A stretch of 64,000 bases of DNA from NCBI RefSeq assembly GCF_017539065.1, contig NZ_JAFYHP010000015.1:40642-104641 (forward strand), written 5' to 3'. The stretch's first letter is position 1; each line of letters starts with the position of its first letter. The translations under genes and the position numbers were made by a program. Below are positions 29,452 through 40,700 of this stretch, piece by piece. The notes beneath the pieces were generated by a model that saw only the letters and a program-made list of their open reading frames with translations, had not been told where the DNA came from and did not search any database. This DNA comes from Methanobrevibacter sp. (GTDB taxonomy: Archaea; Methanobacteriota; Methanobacteria; Methanobacteriales; Methanobacteriaceae).

Positions 29452-31820
29452 GGATTCCTGAATTACTTGCACCCGTTGGATCAATGGACCATTTAAAAGT
29501 AGCAATCAATGCAGGCGCAAGTTCCGTTTATTTATCCGGAAAAAATTATGGTGCAAGGAAATTCGCCGAAAATTTCACATTAGATGAAATAGAACAGGCA
29601 ATAAATATCGCCCATATGCATAATGTTAAAGTTTATGTTACTGTAAACACCCTAATTAAAGAATCTGAACTTGAAAATGTTTTAAACTATTTATCCAAAT
29701 TATATGCAATTGGTGTTGATGCCGTTCTTATCCAAGACATCGGCCTTGTCGAACTGATTAATGAATATTTGCCTAATTTAAAAATTCATGCTTCAACACA
29801 AATGACATGTGAGAATCAACTAAAATTAAATTACCTTGAGAGCAAAGGGATTAAAAGAGTTGTTCTTCCTCGTGAAATGAGAAAAGAAGAAATCAAAAAT
29901 TTAAAAAGTAATATGGAACTTGAGATATTTGTTCATGGCGCCCTATGTTACTCTTATTCTGGCCAATGCTTAATGAGTAGCTTTAAAGGAGGAAGAAGTG
30001 GAAATAGAGGCACATGTGCCCAGCCTTGTCGTCAGAAATATATAATTGATGGAATAAAAAAACAGGATTACTACTTATCCCCATGTGATTTAAACTTATT
30101 TGACCATTTAAAAGAAATAGCTGAACTAAATATTCATTGCATCAAAATTGAAGGCAGAATGCGTTCAAAAGAATATTTGGCTATTGTTGTAAGCAACTAC
30201 AGAAAAGCATTGAATAAACTGAAAAGCGGGAAAGAAACTACCTCAGAAGAGATAAATCTGGTTTTTAATAGAGGTTTTTGTGAAGGCCAATTTTTAAATA
30301 ACTCCAAAAGAAGTATAAGGCCAGGACATATAGGATTGAAGATAGGTCAAGTGATTAACAGCGAAAAAAATCAAATCGCAATACACCTTAACGATTCAAT
30401 AAGAACCATCCCTGAAAAAGGAGACGGCCTATTAATTGTTAAAAAGGATAATGATTACGGTTTTGAAATATCCCAAGATCCACTCATAACTACTTTAAAT
30501 CATTTCAATAAAGGTAAAAATAAGCCTGTGAAAGATTTAACCCGTAAGAACAAAGTTTTAATTGTTAAAAAAGTATGGCAGAATAAAAAATCCGATTTTA
30601 ATTTAAACGAATCAGACGTGTATTTAACAAAAAGAAATAAGTTGGCTAAACAGGTTAAGGAAATTGAAAACAAAGGTTCAAGTTATGTCAAATCAAAACT
30701 GATATTGACTTTTTCATTGAAAAACAGATTACCTGTCCTAAAGGCCAGATTAACGCTTGCAAATCACAAAGAAATTAAAGCTGAAGTGATGGGAGACACA
30801 CCTTTTGAAAAACCGCTTAAAAAAAGTGTCAGCGTTGAAACAATCGAAAAACAACTATCCAAGATTGACAAATACCCTTACCAAATTACTCAGATTAATG
30901 TAAACTACGACGGAACATTATTCCTTCCTATTAGTAAAATAAATGAACTTAGAAGGAACCTGTTTGAAAAATTGGAAAATGAAGTTAAAGACACCTACCG
31001 GCATGAATACAAACCGGTTACATTGGACAAAACTGAAAATACATTAAAAGAGGATGTTAACTTTTCATTTTATACAAATAACCTAAAACATTTAGAAAAC
31101 CTTGAAGGAGTTAAAAGAGTTTATTTGGAAATTCCTCCACAAGAAGATTCTTTAATCCTTAAAGATGAAAATTATAATCTCAATTATATGATTAGTTTTA
31201 TTAAAAAAGCTGTTGAACTATCAGTTGACAAAGACTATGAATTAATTTGGAAATGGCCAGACATTACCCATGATAAGTTGATTAAATCATTGAACAAAGT
31301 TCGTGGCATATTAAATAAAATGCACTGTTCACTCCCAATTATGAGTGCCAGTTTTAATGGCGAATACGGCCCATATTCCATGAATATTACAAACAACAGC
31401 AGCATAAATAGTCTTAAGAACTATAAAATATTAACCCTATCTCCAGAATTACATAAAAAGGACTACGAAGACATTATAACCTATGCTCAAAATCCAGATA
31501 AAATAGAAATTTTAGTTCAGGGCGTGGTTGAGTTAATGAAGACCAGACATCCCATTTTATATGGAAACGAAAGTAAAAAAGATTATAAAAATTATTTAAT
31601 TGATAAGAAAAACAATAAACACCCAATTCACAAGAGCATCTCAGGAGAAGAATTAATTATATTCGATGATAGTGAACTATCATTACTCACAGAAATTAAT
31701 CACCTGAAAAATCTTGGATTTTTTAATTTCTCAATTGACGGCAGATATCGAGATGATGAATATTATAAAATAGTCAATATCTATAAAGAAGCTTTAAATG
31801 GGAATATCAACAAAAAGTAG
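29448..31820 (+). CDS. U32 peptidase-family protein, long form (2 of 2)
   Basis: A 790-residue paralog of the preceding gene, with LLAPVGSMDHLKVAINAGASSVYL at the start and the same Cys-rich centre (HGALCYSYSGQCLMSS...GNRGTCAQPCRQKY). The first protein has CYC where this one has CYS, so one cysteine of the motif differs. Its ATG overlaps the upstream stop (ATGA). Two different long U32 proteins in one operon suggest a heteromeric or two-site RNA modification system; this is inference. Confidence 0.86.
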   Translation: MRIPELLAPVGSMDHLKVAINAGASSVYLSGKNYGARKFAENFTLDEIEQAINIAHMHNVKVYVTVNTLIKESELENVLNYLSKLYAIGVDAVLIQDIGLVELINEYLPNLKIHASTQMTCENQLKLNYLESKGIKRVVLPREMRKEEIKNLKSNMELEIFVHGALCYSYSGQCLMSSFKGGRSGNRGTCAQPCRQKYIIDGIKKQDYYLSPCDLNLFDHLKEIAELNIHCIKIEGRMRSKEYLAIVVSNYRKALNKLKSGKETTSEEINLVFNRGFCEGQFLNNSKRSIRPGHIGLKIGQVINSEKNQIAIHLNDSIRTIPEKGDGLLIVKKDNDYGFEISQDPLITTLNHFNKGKNKPVKDLTRKNKVLIVKKVWQNKKSDFNLNESDVYLTKRNKLAKQVKEIENKGSSYVKSKLILTFSLKNRLPVLKARLTLANHKEIKAEVMGDTPFEKPLKKSVSVETIEKQLSKIDKYPYQITQINVNYDGTLFLPISKINELRRNLFEKLENEVKDTYRHEYKPVTLDKTENTLKEDVNFSFYTNNLKHLENLEGVKRVYLEIPPQEDSLILKDENYNLNYMISFIKKAVELSVDKDYELIWKWPDITHDKLIKSLNKVRGILNKMHCSLPIMSASFNGEYGPYSMNITNNSSINSLKNYKILTLSPELHKKDYEDIITYAQNPDKIEILVQGVVELMKTRHPILYGNESKKDYKNYLIDKKNNKHPIHKSISGEELIIFDDSELSLLTEINHLKNLGFFNFSIDGRYRDDEYYKIVNIYKEALNGNINKK

Positions 31821-32135
31821 GCAGCGAAAAATTGTACATTTACCATTTATCGGGATTTTAGTAATTAAAAATTTCACTTTTGAAGTAAGTATATTTTAAA
31901 ATTTTATTTACAACTTGTAATTACAAGAATAATCATGTATTTTAAATAACCGTTAAAGAAATTAAAATAGATTTTTTATGTTTTCCAGTGAAAATTTTTA
32001 AATACATTTAAATCAAATGTTGCATAGAATAATATTCAAACATTTGGACTCAATGAATTTAATGATGCCATACATATTGTAAAGGAAACTACTGATGATT
32101 TTTTACAATATTTAAATATTGATTAGGTGTGTTAT
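31821..32135. other. Intergenic gap with possible ORF remnant
   Basis: No gene with a start was found in these 315 bases. A 36-codon open stretch ends in TAG at 32124-32126 on the plus strand and reads like protein (FGLNEFNDAIHIVKETTDD), but it has no start and an upstream stop, so it may be the tail of a lost gene. AT-rich stretches near 31985-32010 could serve as promoter for the downstream transporter. Confidence 0.3.
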
Positions 32136-33377
32136 ATGGTTAATATAATTAAAAAATGGACTGAATCAAGTCTTATATTAAAGATTGTCATTGGTTTAAT
32201 AATAGGTGCAATTCTAGGGATTACAGTCCCTAAATGGACAATTATTGGATTTCCAGGAGAACTATTCGTAAGTGCCCTTAAATCTATTGCTCCATTATTG
32301 GTATTTGTTTTAGTTGCTTCTGCAATATCAAAAGCCAGAAGCGGTATTGGAGGTAGATTTAAAACAGTTATAATTCTTTATATCTTCAGTACTTTTTTAT
32401 CCGCCGTAGTTGCCGTGCTGGGCAGTTACATATTCCCTGTTTCAATCCATCTTTCTGCGGCAAGTACTGCAACAGCTCCTGGAGGACTTGGTGAAGTCAT
32501 GTCTAACATGATTTTAGGGATTTTTTCCAATCCAATAGATTTATTGTCAAAAGGCCAATATTTAGGAATATTGTTCTGGTCAATAGTTTTTGGAATTGCT
32601 CTTAAATCAGTTGCAAGTGACAATACTAAAGAGGTTCTGACTGACTGTGCGAATGCAGTAACAAAAATAGTCCGTGGAATTATTCAGTTTGCACCAATAG
32701 GTATTATGGGATTAGTATTCACTTCCGTTTCTGAAAGCGGACTTGGAATATTTGCACAATACGGCCAACTAATTGCACTTTTAGTGGGTTGCATAGCATT
32801 TGTTGCCTTTGTAACTGATCCAATCATTTCAGCAGTAGCTACTCACAGAAATCCATATCCCTTGGTATTCACATGCCTAAGGGAAAGTGGTATTACTGCA
32901 TTCTTTTCAAGAAGTTCCGCTGCAAACATTCCTGTCAATATGCAATTGTGTGAAAGATTGGGTATCGATAGGGATTTTTTCTCAATTAGTATACCTTTAG
33001 GTTCAACAATTAATATGGAAGGAGCAGCCGTTACAATAACCGTCATGACTCTTGCAGTATGCCATACAATGGGAATTTCAGTTCCACTGCCAGTTACATT
33101 AGCGTTATGTCTTATTTCAACTTTAGGTGCTTGCGGTGCATCAGGTGTGGCTGGAGGATCTCTTTTGCTTATTCCAATGGCATGTTCACTGTTTGGAATA
33201 GGTGCAGACGTATCCATGCAAGCCGTTGCTGTTGGATTTATCATAGGTGTTATTCAGGATTCATGTGAAACCGCACTTAACTCAGCGGGAGATGCTTTAT
33301 TCTCTGCGACTGCAGAATATCATGACAGAATGAAACGTGGCGCACCAGTAAATTACCTAGGAGAATTTGCAAAATGA
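32136..33377 (+). CDS. sstT: Sodium/serine-threonine symporter, SstT type (DAACS family)
   Basis: A 413-residue membrane transporter of the dicarboxylate/amino acid:cation symporter family, expected to import serine and threonine with sodium. It has about eight membrane segments, the re-entrant loop ITAFFSRSSAANIPVNM, and PLGSTINMEGAA with the NMxGA-like substrate/sodium site; both are characteristic of SstT. The frame opens at a GTG at 32127 but the ATG at 32136 is better spaced from TTAGGTG. It is a single-gene unit. Confidence 0.9.
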   Translation: MVNIIKKWTESSLILKIVIGLIIGAILGITVPKWTIIGFPGELFVSALKSIAPLLVFVLVASAISKARSGIGGRFKTVIILYIFSTFLSAVVAVLGSYIFPVSIHLSAASTATAPGGLGEVMSNMILGIFSNPIDLLSKGQYLGILFWSIVFGIALKSVASDNTKEVLTDCANAVTKIVRGIIQFAPIGIMGLVFTSVSESGLGIFAQYGQLIALLVGCIAFVAFVTDPIISAVATHRNPYPLVFTCLRESGITAFFSRSSAANIPVNMQLCERLGIDRDFFSISIPLGSTINMEGAAVTITVMTLAVCHTMGISVPLPVTLALCLISTLGACGASGVAGGSLLLIPMACSLFGIGADVSMQAVAVGFIIGVIQDSCETALNSAGDALFSATAEYHDRMKRGAPVNYLGEFAK

Positions 33378-33710
33378 ATTTGTTTAAATCGAATGTTACA
33401 TCAACTAAATATTCAAAACAAATATAACTTACCAAGTATGTTATGAAAAAATTGTATAGTTACCATTCAATTTAAAGCATTTTAAACCAAAAGGAAATAT
33501 GATTTTACTCAATTTAACCCATTGAATAATCCACATTACTAATATTAATAAAATTATATGGTAACAAAAAGGAATTAGAAAAATATTGTCCAAAAAATAC
33601 CCTTGCTAATTTTTAAAATACTTTTCAAATGCTCTCGCAAAAATCGAATATATATTAATATATAGATTATATTTACGAAAAGGGGTTTGGTAAATATGTG
33701 CGGAGAAAAA
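33378..33710. other. Intergenic gap; likely promoter of MutS-like gene
   Basis: No coding sequence recognised. The AT-rich run at 33647-33667 (AATATATATTAATATATAG) is a plausible TATA region about 45-60 bases before the downstream ATG. The rest shows no repeat or stable hairpin that I can support. Confidence 0.3.
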
Positions 33711-35621
33711 ATGACATTGCAAAACATTAAAGGAGTAGGGGATAAAATCTCTGAAAAAATTATCAACAGCGTTGGAGGAGAGGAAGAACTCCAAAAAATT
33801 GTTGATAATGTTGATGTTGAAAAAATAGCAAATATTGAAGGAATTAGTCAAAGAAAAGCCATTGAAATAATGAATCAACTGTTGAATAATCCTGAATATA
33901 AATTTATAAAAAGCGACAGGGCAATGGAGCTTTATGATGATATCATAAATAAAATTTTAGCCTATTCTAACACATCATATTCCAAAAATAGAATATTATT
34001 GCTTTCTCCATCAAAAGATATTGACAAAATAAATTCAAGACTGGATTTTGTAATGCAAGCAAAAGAACACGTCTCACAACTTCCAATAATTAAATTAAGA
34101 GGATTGATGAAAAATTTGAAAGAAGTTGAAGAAGCAAAGCCTGACTATGATCCGAGTAAAGCAATTATTGTTGAAAGCGAAGAAGATAATTCCTACCTTA
34201 CCGATTTAGGATTAAACCAATATTACCCAATCATTACTGCAAGCGATTCTCCGTTACTGAAAGAAGAAATGATGAATTATGATTTAGTGTTTTATGTTTA
34301 TTCACAAGGAATACTTGATTTTGAAGGAATGCCAAACCTGATTATGATTAATATTGAAGAAAATGATTATGAAATTGTTCCAGAAAAAATCATAAACTTT
34401 TTTATTCACAATAAAGAGCTATTCTCTAAAGTTCATGAAATACAAAAGATCAGAAATAAGGAAAGTGTTTTAGGAGAAATTATTCCCATTATCAATGAGT
34501 TGAATATCATTGATAAAAGAGAAGTTGATATTGAAAAACTTGTCTTTTCTCTTAAAGATGAGATGGATAGCGAGTTAGAAAACTCTATTAAACAAGTTGA
34601 CCTTGAAGGAGATGAAATTCTCAACTTATTAAACAACAACTTCCCTCCAAAGATTAGTAAAATATTTGATGACATTATCAATAAAAGAAAAGAAATTATT
34701 CGTGAAAAAACCGGATTGAGTTTTGACCCATATCTTCGAACATATCCCATCCAAATTGACGAAACAGAAATCCAAAGAGTAACCCTAGAACAATCCTCAA
34801 AAAAGGAAAATGATATTTTTGACATTAAGAAAAGCGCAGCAATCGAGTTAAACTCAATTAAAAATAAAGCAATAAAAGAAGTTGAAGATGCGATTAAATT
34901 TGATTATGAATTTAGTTTAGGCAGTTTTGCATACGAATATGATTTATGTAGACCGCAATTTAGCGATGAAATTAAATTAAATGGCGCATTACACCTAGAA
35001 TTAGCACTTAAAAAAGATGAAGAGGATATCCAAAAAGTAGATTATCAACTTACAAAAGATGAAAATATTGCTTTATTAACCGGAGCAAATAGCGGAGGTA
35101 AAACTACTCTTTTAGAAACATTAACACAGATATCCCTTATGGCGCAAATGGGACTTCCAGTAAGTGCAGATTATGCAGAAATAAAATTATTTGATGAAAT
35201 TTATCATTTCTCTAAGAAAAGATCACTTGATGCAGGCGCATTTGAATCATTTTTAAATGTTTTCATACCAATCGTCACCACAAATAGTGAAAAGTTAGTA
35301 TTGCTAGATGAACTTGAAGGAATCACAGAACTTGATGCAGCCGTTAAAATTATATCAACATTTATTGATATGATTAAAGAGTCCAACTCTTATGGTGTTA
35401 TTGTCACTCATATGGCGAGGGAATTGATGAACTACACAAATATTCGTGTAGATGGTATCGAAGCAAAAGGATTAGATGAAAATTATAATTTAATTGTGGA
35501 TAGAACCCCTAAAATGAATTTCCTTGCAAAAAGTACACCTGAATTAATTCTAAAAAGAATTTATGAAAAATCAGATAATGATTTAAAAGCTGTATATGCT
35601 AGGATTTTAGAAAAATTCTAA
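33711..35621 (+). CDS. MutS-like ATPase with N-terminal helix-hairpin-helix
   Basis: A 636-residue archaeal MutS-related protein. The N-terminus has two helix-hairpin-helix elements (IKGVGDKISEKI; NIEGISQRKAIEIM), a central helical lever region, and the C-terminal MutS ABC-type ATPase with LTGANSGGKTTLLE (Walker A), LVLLDELEGIT (Walker B) and a GVIVTHMAREL switch. The mismatch-recognition domain of MutS is absent, as in MutS2-like proteins; recombination or branched-DNA handling is likelier than mismatch repair. The frame opens at 33687, but the ATG at 33711 follows GGAG at ideal distance. Confidence 0.87.
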   Translation: MTLQNIKGVGDKISEKIINSVGGEEELQKIVDNVDVEKIANIEGISQRKAIEIMNQLLNNPEYKFIKSDRAMELYDDIINKILAYSNTSYSKNRILLLSPSKDIDKINSRLDFVMQAKEHVSQLPIIKLRGLMKNLKEVEEAKPDYDPSKAIIVESEEDNSYLTDLGLNQYYPIITASDSPLLKEEMMNYDLVFYVYSQGILDFEGMPNLIMINIEENDYEIVPEKIINFFIHNKELFSKVHEIQKIRNKESVLGEIIPIINELNIIDKREVDIEKLVFSLKDEMDSELENSIKQVDLEGDEILNLLNNNFPPKISKIFDDIINKRKEIIREKTGLSFDPYLRTYPIQIDETEIQRVTLEQSSKKENDIFDIKKSAAIELNSIKNKAIKEVEDAIKFDYEFSLGSFAYEYDLCRPQFSDEIKLNGALHLELALKKDEEDIQKVDYQLTKDENIALLTGANSGGKTTLLETLTQISLMAQMGLPVSADYAEIKLFDEIYHFSKKRSLDAGAFESFLNVFIPIVTTNSEKLVLLDELEGITELDAAVKIISTFIDMIKESNSYGVIVTHMARELMNYTNIRVDGIEAKGLDENYNLIVDRTPKMNFLAKSTPELILKRIYEKSDNDLKAVYARILEKF

Positions 35622-35908
35622 AACATATACTACTTTTTACTATTTTCAATTTTGCATAAATCAATGCTATTTCAATGAAAGGGAATTATATCACTAATTG
35701 CCTGCCCTATGATGTCCGATAATAGTTTTAAGAAGAAATATTAACTTCATTTAACTTTGGATGGCCGCCTATTGCCTTTAGCTTTTACACCATAATGTTT
35801 AACACAATCAACATATAAAAAATTATAATAAGAATACAGTATTTATTAAACACATATTATTCAAGATTTAATTTGATTCTTAATAGTTAGTTAAAGGAGA
35901 TGGAAGAT
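35622..35908. other. Intergenic gap with minus-strand coding-like fragment
   Basis: No complete gene. On the minus strand a 24-codon stretch at about 35747-35821 ends in TGA and reads YVDCVKHYGVKAKGNRRPSKV, basic and protein-like, without a start codon; it may be the tail of a decayed gene. An AT-rich promoter region for the deaminase occupies the right part. Confidence 0.25.
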
Positions 35909-36361
35909 ATGATAAATGAGAATAATGCAAACCGTATGAGTAAAACTGAATATTATCTTGCAATTGCTCTTGCCGTGTCAAAAAGAAGCACATGTTTAAA
36001 AAGACGTTATGGAGCAGTAATAGTCAATAACGATGAAATAATCAGTACCGGTTATAATGGAAATCCAAGAGGAGATGAAAACTGTTGTGATAGAGGAAAC
36101 TGTCAAAGAATGAACCTTCCATCTAATTCAGGCAACTATAACGATTGTTTTTCAGTCCATGCTGAACAGAACGCTATGATTAGTGCAAGCAGAAATGAAA
36201 TGCTTGGATCAACCATTTATCTGGCCGGAGAAAAGTATGATGATGGAGATTGGGTAGAAATAGAAGATGCGGAACCTTGCCCGATATGCTTCAGAATGAT
36301 AAAGAACTCTGGAATTGATGAAATTGTTAGTAAGAAAGGGATTTTAAAACTGCGTGATTAA
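35909..36361 (+). CDS. dCMP deaminase-family zinc enzyme
   Basis: A 150-residue cytidine/deoxycytidylate deaminase-fold protein. Zinc and catalytic motifs are HAEQNAM (His and Glu) and PCPICFRMI (two Cys); a further Cys-rich insertion ENCCDRGNCQR is typical of ComEB/dCMP deaminases. Probable role is dCMP to dUMP for dTMP synthesis. ATG 35900 also exists, but the AGGAGA site is correctly placed for ATG 35909. Confidence 0.9.
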   Translation: MINENNANRMSKTEYYLAIALAVSKRSTCLKRRYGAVIVNNDEIISTGYNGNPRGDENCCDRGNCQRMNLPSNSGNYNDCFSVHAEQNAMISASRNEMLGSTIYLAGEKYDDGDWVEIEDAEPCPICFRMIKNSGIDEIVSKKGILKLRD

Positions 36362-36433
36362 CTTTGAAGATGATGTTTTCGTTGAAAACATATATGTGTG
36401 GAATTTATAAATCATCGAAATAAACTTAACATT

Positions 36434-37525
36434 ATGACACGCCAAGACAAAATCATCAAAACAAGCATAATAGGAATTATAGTTAACCTAATTCTTGTTG
36501 CATTTAAAGCCACTGTAGGCATACTGGTTAACTCAATAGCAATTACATTAGATGCAGTAAATAACCTAACGGATGCGCTTTCATCAATCATTACAATAAT
36601 CGGGACAAAACTTGCTGGAAAAGCACCTGATAAAAATCATCCTTATGGATATGGTCGTGTTGAATATTTCACAGCAGTAATCATATCAGCAATTGTCTTA
36701 TGGGCGGGAGTCACATCATTTATGGAATCCTGGCCAAAAATATTAAATCCTGATGTAACATCATACACTACCGTTTCACTTATAATTATTGCTGTTGCAG
36801 TAGTTGTTAAATTTGTTTTGGGAAGATATGTAAAAGGTGTTGGCGAAGATATTAACTCACAAGCATTGGTTGCATCCGGAAGCGATGCATTTTTTGATGC
36901 AATCCTCTCACTTTCAACATTAATAGGAGCGCTAATATCAATATTTTTCAATATTTCCCTTGAAGGAATATTGGGGGTAATAATATCAATAGTAATTATA
37001 AAAGCAGGTATTGATATTTTAAGAGAAACTGTAGACAGCATGCTCGGAGCAAGAATTGACCGAGACTTGTCCTTAAAAATAAAAGAAAGGATTTGTGAGT
37101 TTGACAATGTTTATGGAGCATATGACTTAAGCTTACATAACTACGGGCCTGAAAGTATGCAAGGATCTGTTCATGTTGAAGTTGATGACTCACTTAGTGC
37201 ACCCCAAATACATAGGTTAACAAGGGAAATTACAACAAAAATCTATGAAGAATTCTCAATTATCCTAACTGTCGGAATTTATGCAAGAAATGACAAATAT
37301 AAACATATTCGTGAGGATCTGGAAAATATTGCATCCGAATATGAAGAAGTTCTAGAGGTTCATGGATTCTTTGTATATGAATCACAAAATCTTATAACTT
37401 TTGACATTATTGTTGATTTTGATGCCGAACGTGATAGGATAAAAAATGAAATAACCTCAAAACTTAAAGTAAAACACCCTGAATTCGAATACATTATCAT
37501 AGATGACTTCGACATTAGCGATTAA
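36434..37525 (+). CDS. Cation diffusion facilitator metal transporter
   Basis: A 363-residue CDF-family exporter for divalent metals. Six membrane segments are visible, with the metal-site motif LDAVNNLTDALSS in helix II, HPYGYGRVEYF after helix III, and SDAFFDAILS in helix V. The C-terminal cytoplasmic domain (VHVEVDDSLSAPQIH...) is longer than average and has a second ferredoxin-like repeat. The open frame starts at 36398 (GTG), but the family start fits the ATG at 36434. Metal specificity unknown. Confidence 0.9.
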   Translation: MTRQDKIIKTSIIGIIVNLILVAFKATVGILVNSIAITLDAVNNLTDALSSIITIIGTKLAGKAPDKNHPYGYGRVEYFTAVIISAIVLWAGVTSFMESWPKILNPDVTSYTTVSLIIIAVAVVVKFVLGRYVKGVGEDINSQALVASGSDAFFDAILSLSTLIGALISIFFNISLEGILGVIISIVIIKAGIDILRETVDSMLGARIDRDLSLKIKERICEFDNVYGAYDLSLHNYGPESMQGSVHVEVDDSLSAPQIHRLTREITTKIYEEFSIILTVGIYARNDKYKHIREDLENIASEYEEVLEVHGFFVYESQNLITFDIIVDFDAERDRIKNEITSKLKVKHPEFEYIIIDDFDISD

Positions 37526-37626
37526 ACAATGAGTTAGCCTATTGTTAAAATGGAAACATAAAATATAAAATAGTTAATGAAAATTTTCTCAATAATTTTG
37601 TTCATATAAAACCTTATCATTAATTT

Positions 37627-37666
37627 TTGTTGTTTTTAAAGTGGAAAGAATAATGCTTTTTTGAGT
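37627..37666 (+). repeat. M323 element, left-end fragment
   Basis: About 40 bases (GTTGTTTTTAAAGTGGAAAG onwards) match the left terminus of the M323 elements at 51733 and 57626. Only the end is present, so this is a remnant or a chance match to part of it. Confidence 0.35.
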
Positions 37667-37712
37667 ACCATTTGAATAGGATTTCTAAAAAAAATAAATG
37701 ATGAAAGTTAAA

Positions 37713-40700
37713 TTATTTTTTAACTTTCACTGTTTGTTTAACTGTATTTTTAAGATAGGTTACTTGGTATGAAACCTTTTTGCCCACTTTGAGTTTTTTA
37801 AGTACTGATTTTTTAATGGTTATTTTTGCAATACCATTTTTATCAGTTTTTGCCGTATATGTTTTTCCATTGAATTTAAAGGTTAATTTTTTACCTTTAA
37901 TAGGAGTTTTTCCTTTCAAAGTAGCTTTTATAACCAATTTCTTAGAGGATTTTTTAACAGTGCCTTTCACAAGCTTTAAAACCTGTTTTACTTTGACTGC
38001 GTTTTTAATTGTTTGGCCAGCATAAGTTGCAGTTAATGTGTAGGTGCCCGGTTTAACTGTATCCGGTATTTTTAAAATCGCATAACCGTTGGCATTTGTT
38101 TTAACTTTATATGTTACTTTGTTTAATGTTATGGTTACAACCTGGTTTGCACCCACCGGTTTTCCATAATTGCCATATACACACACCTTAAAGCTTGATC
38201 CATCCGCATAGAACATGTCGACATTTGAATTTCCAGTGAATCTTGAAACCACCTGAATTGTTGTGACACTCTCCTCTAATGTTACAGGATTTTGTAAAAT
38301 CAAAGTGTGTTTACCAATTGATAAATCAGATAATGTCAAGTACAGCATTCCTTCATTATTGTCAATAGTTCCTGTATAAGGTTTACCATCCAATCTTAAG
38401 GTTACGTCCTTGTAAAATAATTCCACACCATTTTCATCATAGAATTGAGCATCAATACTTAATACAGTATTATATCCGATTTTAACACTATCTGCAACTT
38501 CAATTGTGTTCAATATTTCAAATCCTTCAACAATGTCTCCATCATCATTAGAAGTTATGAGGACATAGATTCCGGGTTCTAATATCAGATTAAAAGATGC
38601 TTTGCCATCACTGACAATTGCGCTGCCTAACAGTTTATTATCTTTATAAATACTGACTGTTTTTCCATTCGCATTTGATTGGACTGTGAAATTAGTATTT
38701 TTTGTATAGTATTTTGAGCTACTTCCTTCACTATCAAGATTCCAGACAGTGTATACTTTGATACACGCAGTCTTGCCTAATTTTCCCAAATCATCCATGT
38801 ATCCGTCAGTATAATATGCCATTGAGTTTTCACTTTCAAAATGAATCCTGGTGTCCTCGAGTAAAGGCATGTATCTTGTTTTTATTCCTACTGAAAATTG
38901 ATTGCCTGCATAAATTGCAATTGGTTTGGCTAACTTAATTGTTTCGAATCCGATATGGGTTGATTTTCCAGTTTGTGTGTAGACAAGCTCTCCTTCAAAA
39001 TACACATTGATGGTATATGCTTCATCAACATTGCTAAAGTAAGTTCCAACAGCTTTTATCAACTCATCATCAAGAGCATGATATGTATTGACGAAATTAA
39101 TAATTTCCCCACTATCATAGAAGTACCTGTCATAATCTCCAACATCATACTGGTATACTCCAGTGTAGTTTTCAGTATTGTTTATTATATATCCTACTGA
39201 TGATGTGTACATTGCGAATGTGGTGTCGTAATATGATACATAGAAGTATCCGTTTTCACCCCAGTCACTTCCCCAACTGTTTTTACAAATCCAAGCACCG
39301 TTTCCTTGTGGTTTTATTTTGAAATTATCTTTTGAATAATTATCATCCCATCCAACTAATGTTACAAAGTGATTTCCAGATTCTTCACCATTATAATATT
39401 GTGCATAGGTATCTGGGTTGTAATACTCATTGTTTGATGAAGCCCCATAAATGTGAACTGTTAATCCTCCATATTTTATTAAAGCTTCTTTTAGTTTATC
39501 ATTATCTAAGGCATTTTCACGTTTAGGTATGATTACAGTATCTTGGATATGGTATGATTCTCCAGGGACAAATGAAGCGATACTTATCTTACCAAGTTCG
39601 TCGTAACTGTCGAATTCCTGTGAAATGACCCCTAACCAAGATAAGAAAAGACCCATTGCAGAAGTAGCATATCCCCCTTCAAATATGTCACTTGAACCAT
39701 ATTCGTTATAGTGTGTTGCTACGCCTTGAATATTATTTTCAGATATATCGAGCAATATTCCTGTTGCTTTCAAAAATGCGGATTCAAGTGCGCCAGTAGC
39801 ACCAAATGCCCAACATGCACCATTGGCCCCTTGATCTTTAACAACTCCGGCCAATGTTATATTGGTTCCATCTACTTTATAGTCACGTAAATCAAACCTT
39901 GCGTCATTTAAAGTTGCATTTGCAGTTGAAGTTATATTTAAAACTATTTTTTTACCTTCATATTCGACAATAGTGTTGTATGCAATTTGATTTAATAATG
40001 TTTTTCCGCCGTGTAGTTCATTGTTATTTAAACTTGAACCGCTTCTGTCAAAAAAGCTCACAATTGCTTCATTATAACCTTTTGAAAATTCTGAATTTTT
40101 TATTCCATATTTGCTGTCATGCAAATAAACTGCATCGCCAAAAGTTCCTGCATAATTGTCTATGAATTTACATTGAGTGATAATGCTGTTACTGTCATCA
40201 ATGTATAAGGCTCCACCATATAACTGATTAGCGATGTTTTTATTAAATTTATTATTGCCTATCAAAACTGTTGTGTTTGATAAATATACTGCCCCTCCTG
40301 CATATTCGGCAATATTGCTGATAAAATTGCTTGACATTAAATTCAATGTTCCTCCTAATTGGAGGTATGCTCCTCCGAAGTTTGAAGAACAATTTTCAAA
40401 TAAAGAATTTTTTATGGTTGCGGTATTGCTTGCATGAATTTCATTTCCATTTAAATCTGCATAAATAGCACCTGCATTTTTAGCTGAGGCAACATTGATA
40501 AAACTACATCCCTCAATGGTTATTGAATCACTTTCTTTAGATCCGATAGCTCCTGCGGTGGCATTTGCAAACAGATTGATGAATTGGGAATTTAAAACAG
40601 TGAGTTTATTTTTTTCAGAGTAAATTGCTGTAGCATACCTTGAAGTCATATTGGCAAAAAGAGTGTTATTAACTGTCATGATGGAATTATAACCATAAAT

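Noticed and set aside
37780..40437. Plus-strand ORFs within the adhesin gene
   Set aside because: Shadows of the minus-strand 1205-residue gene, lacking ribosome sites and domain features.
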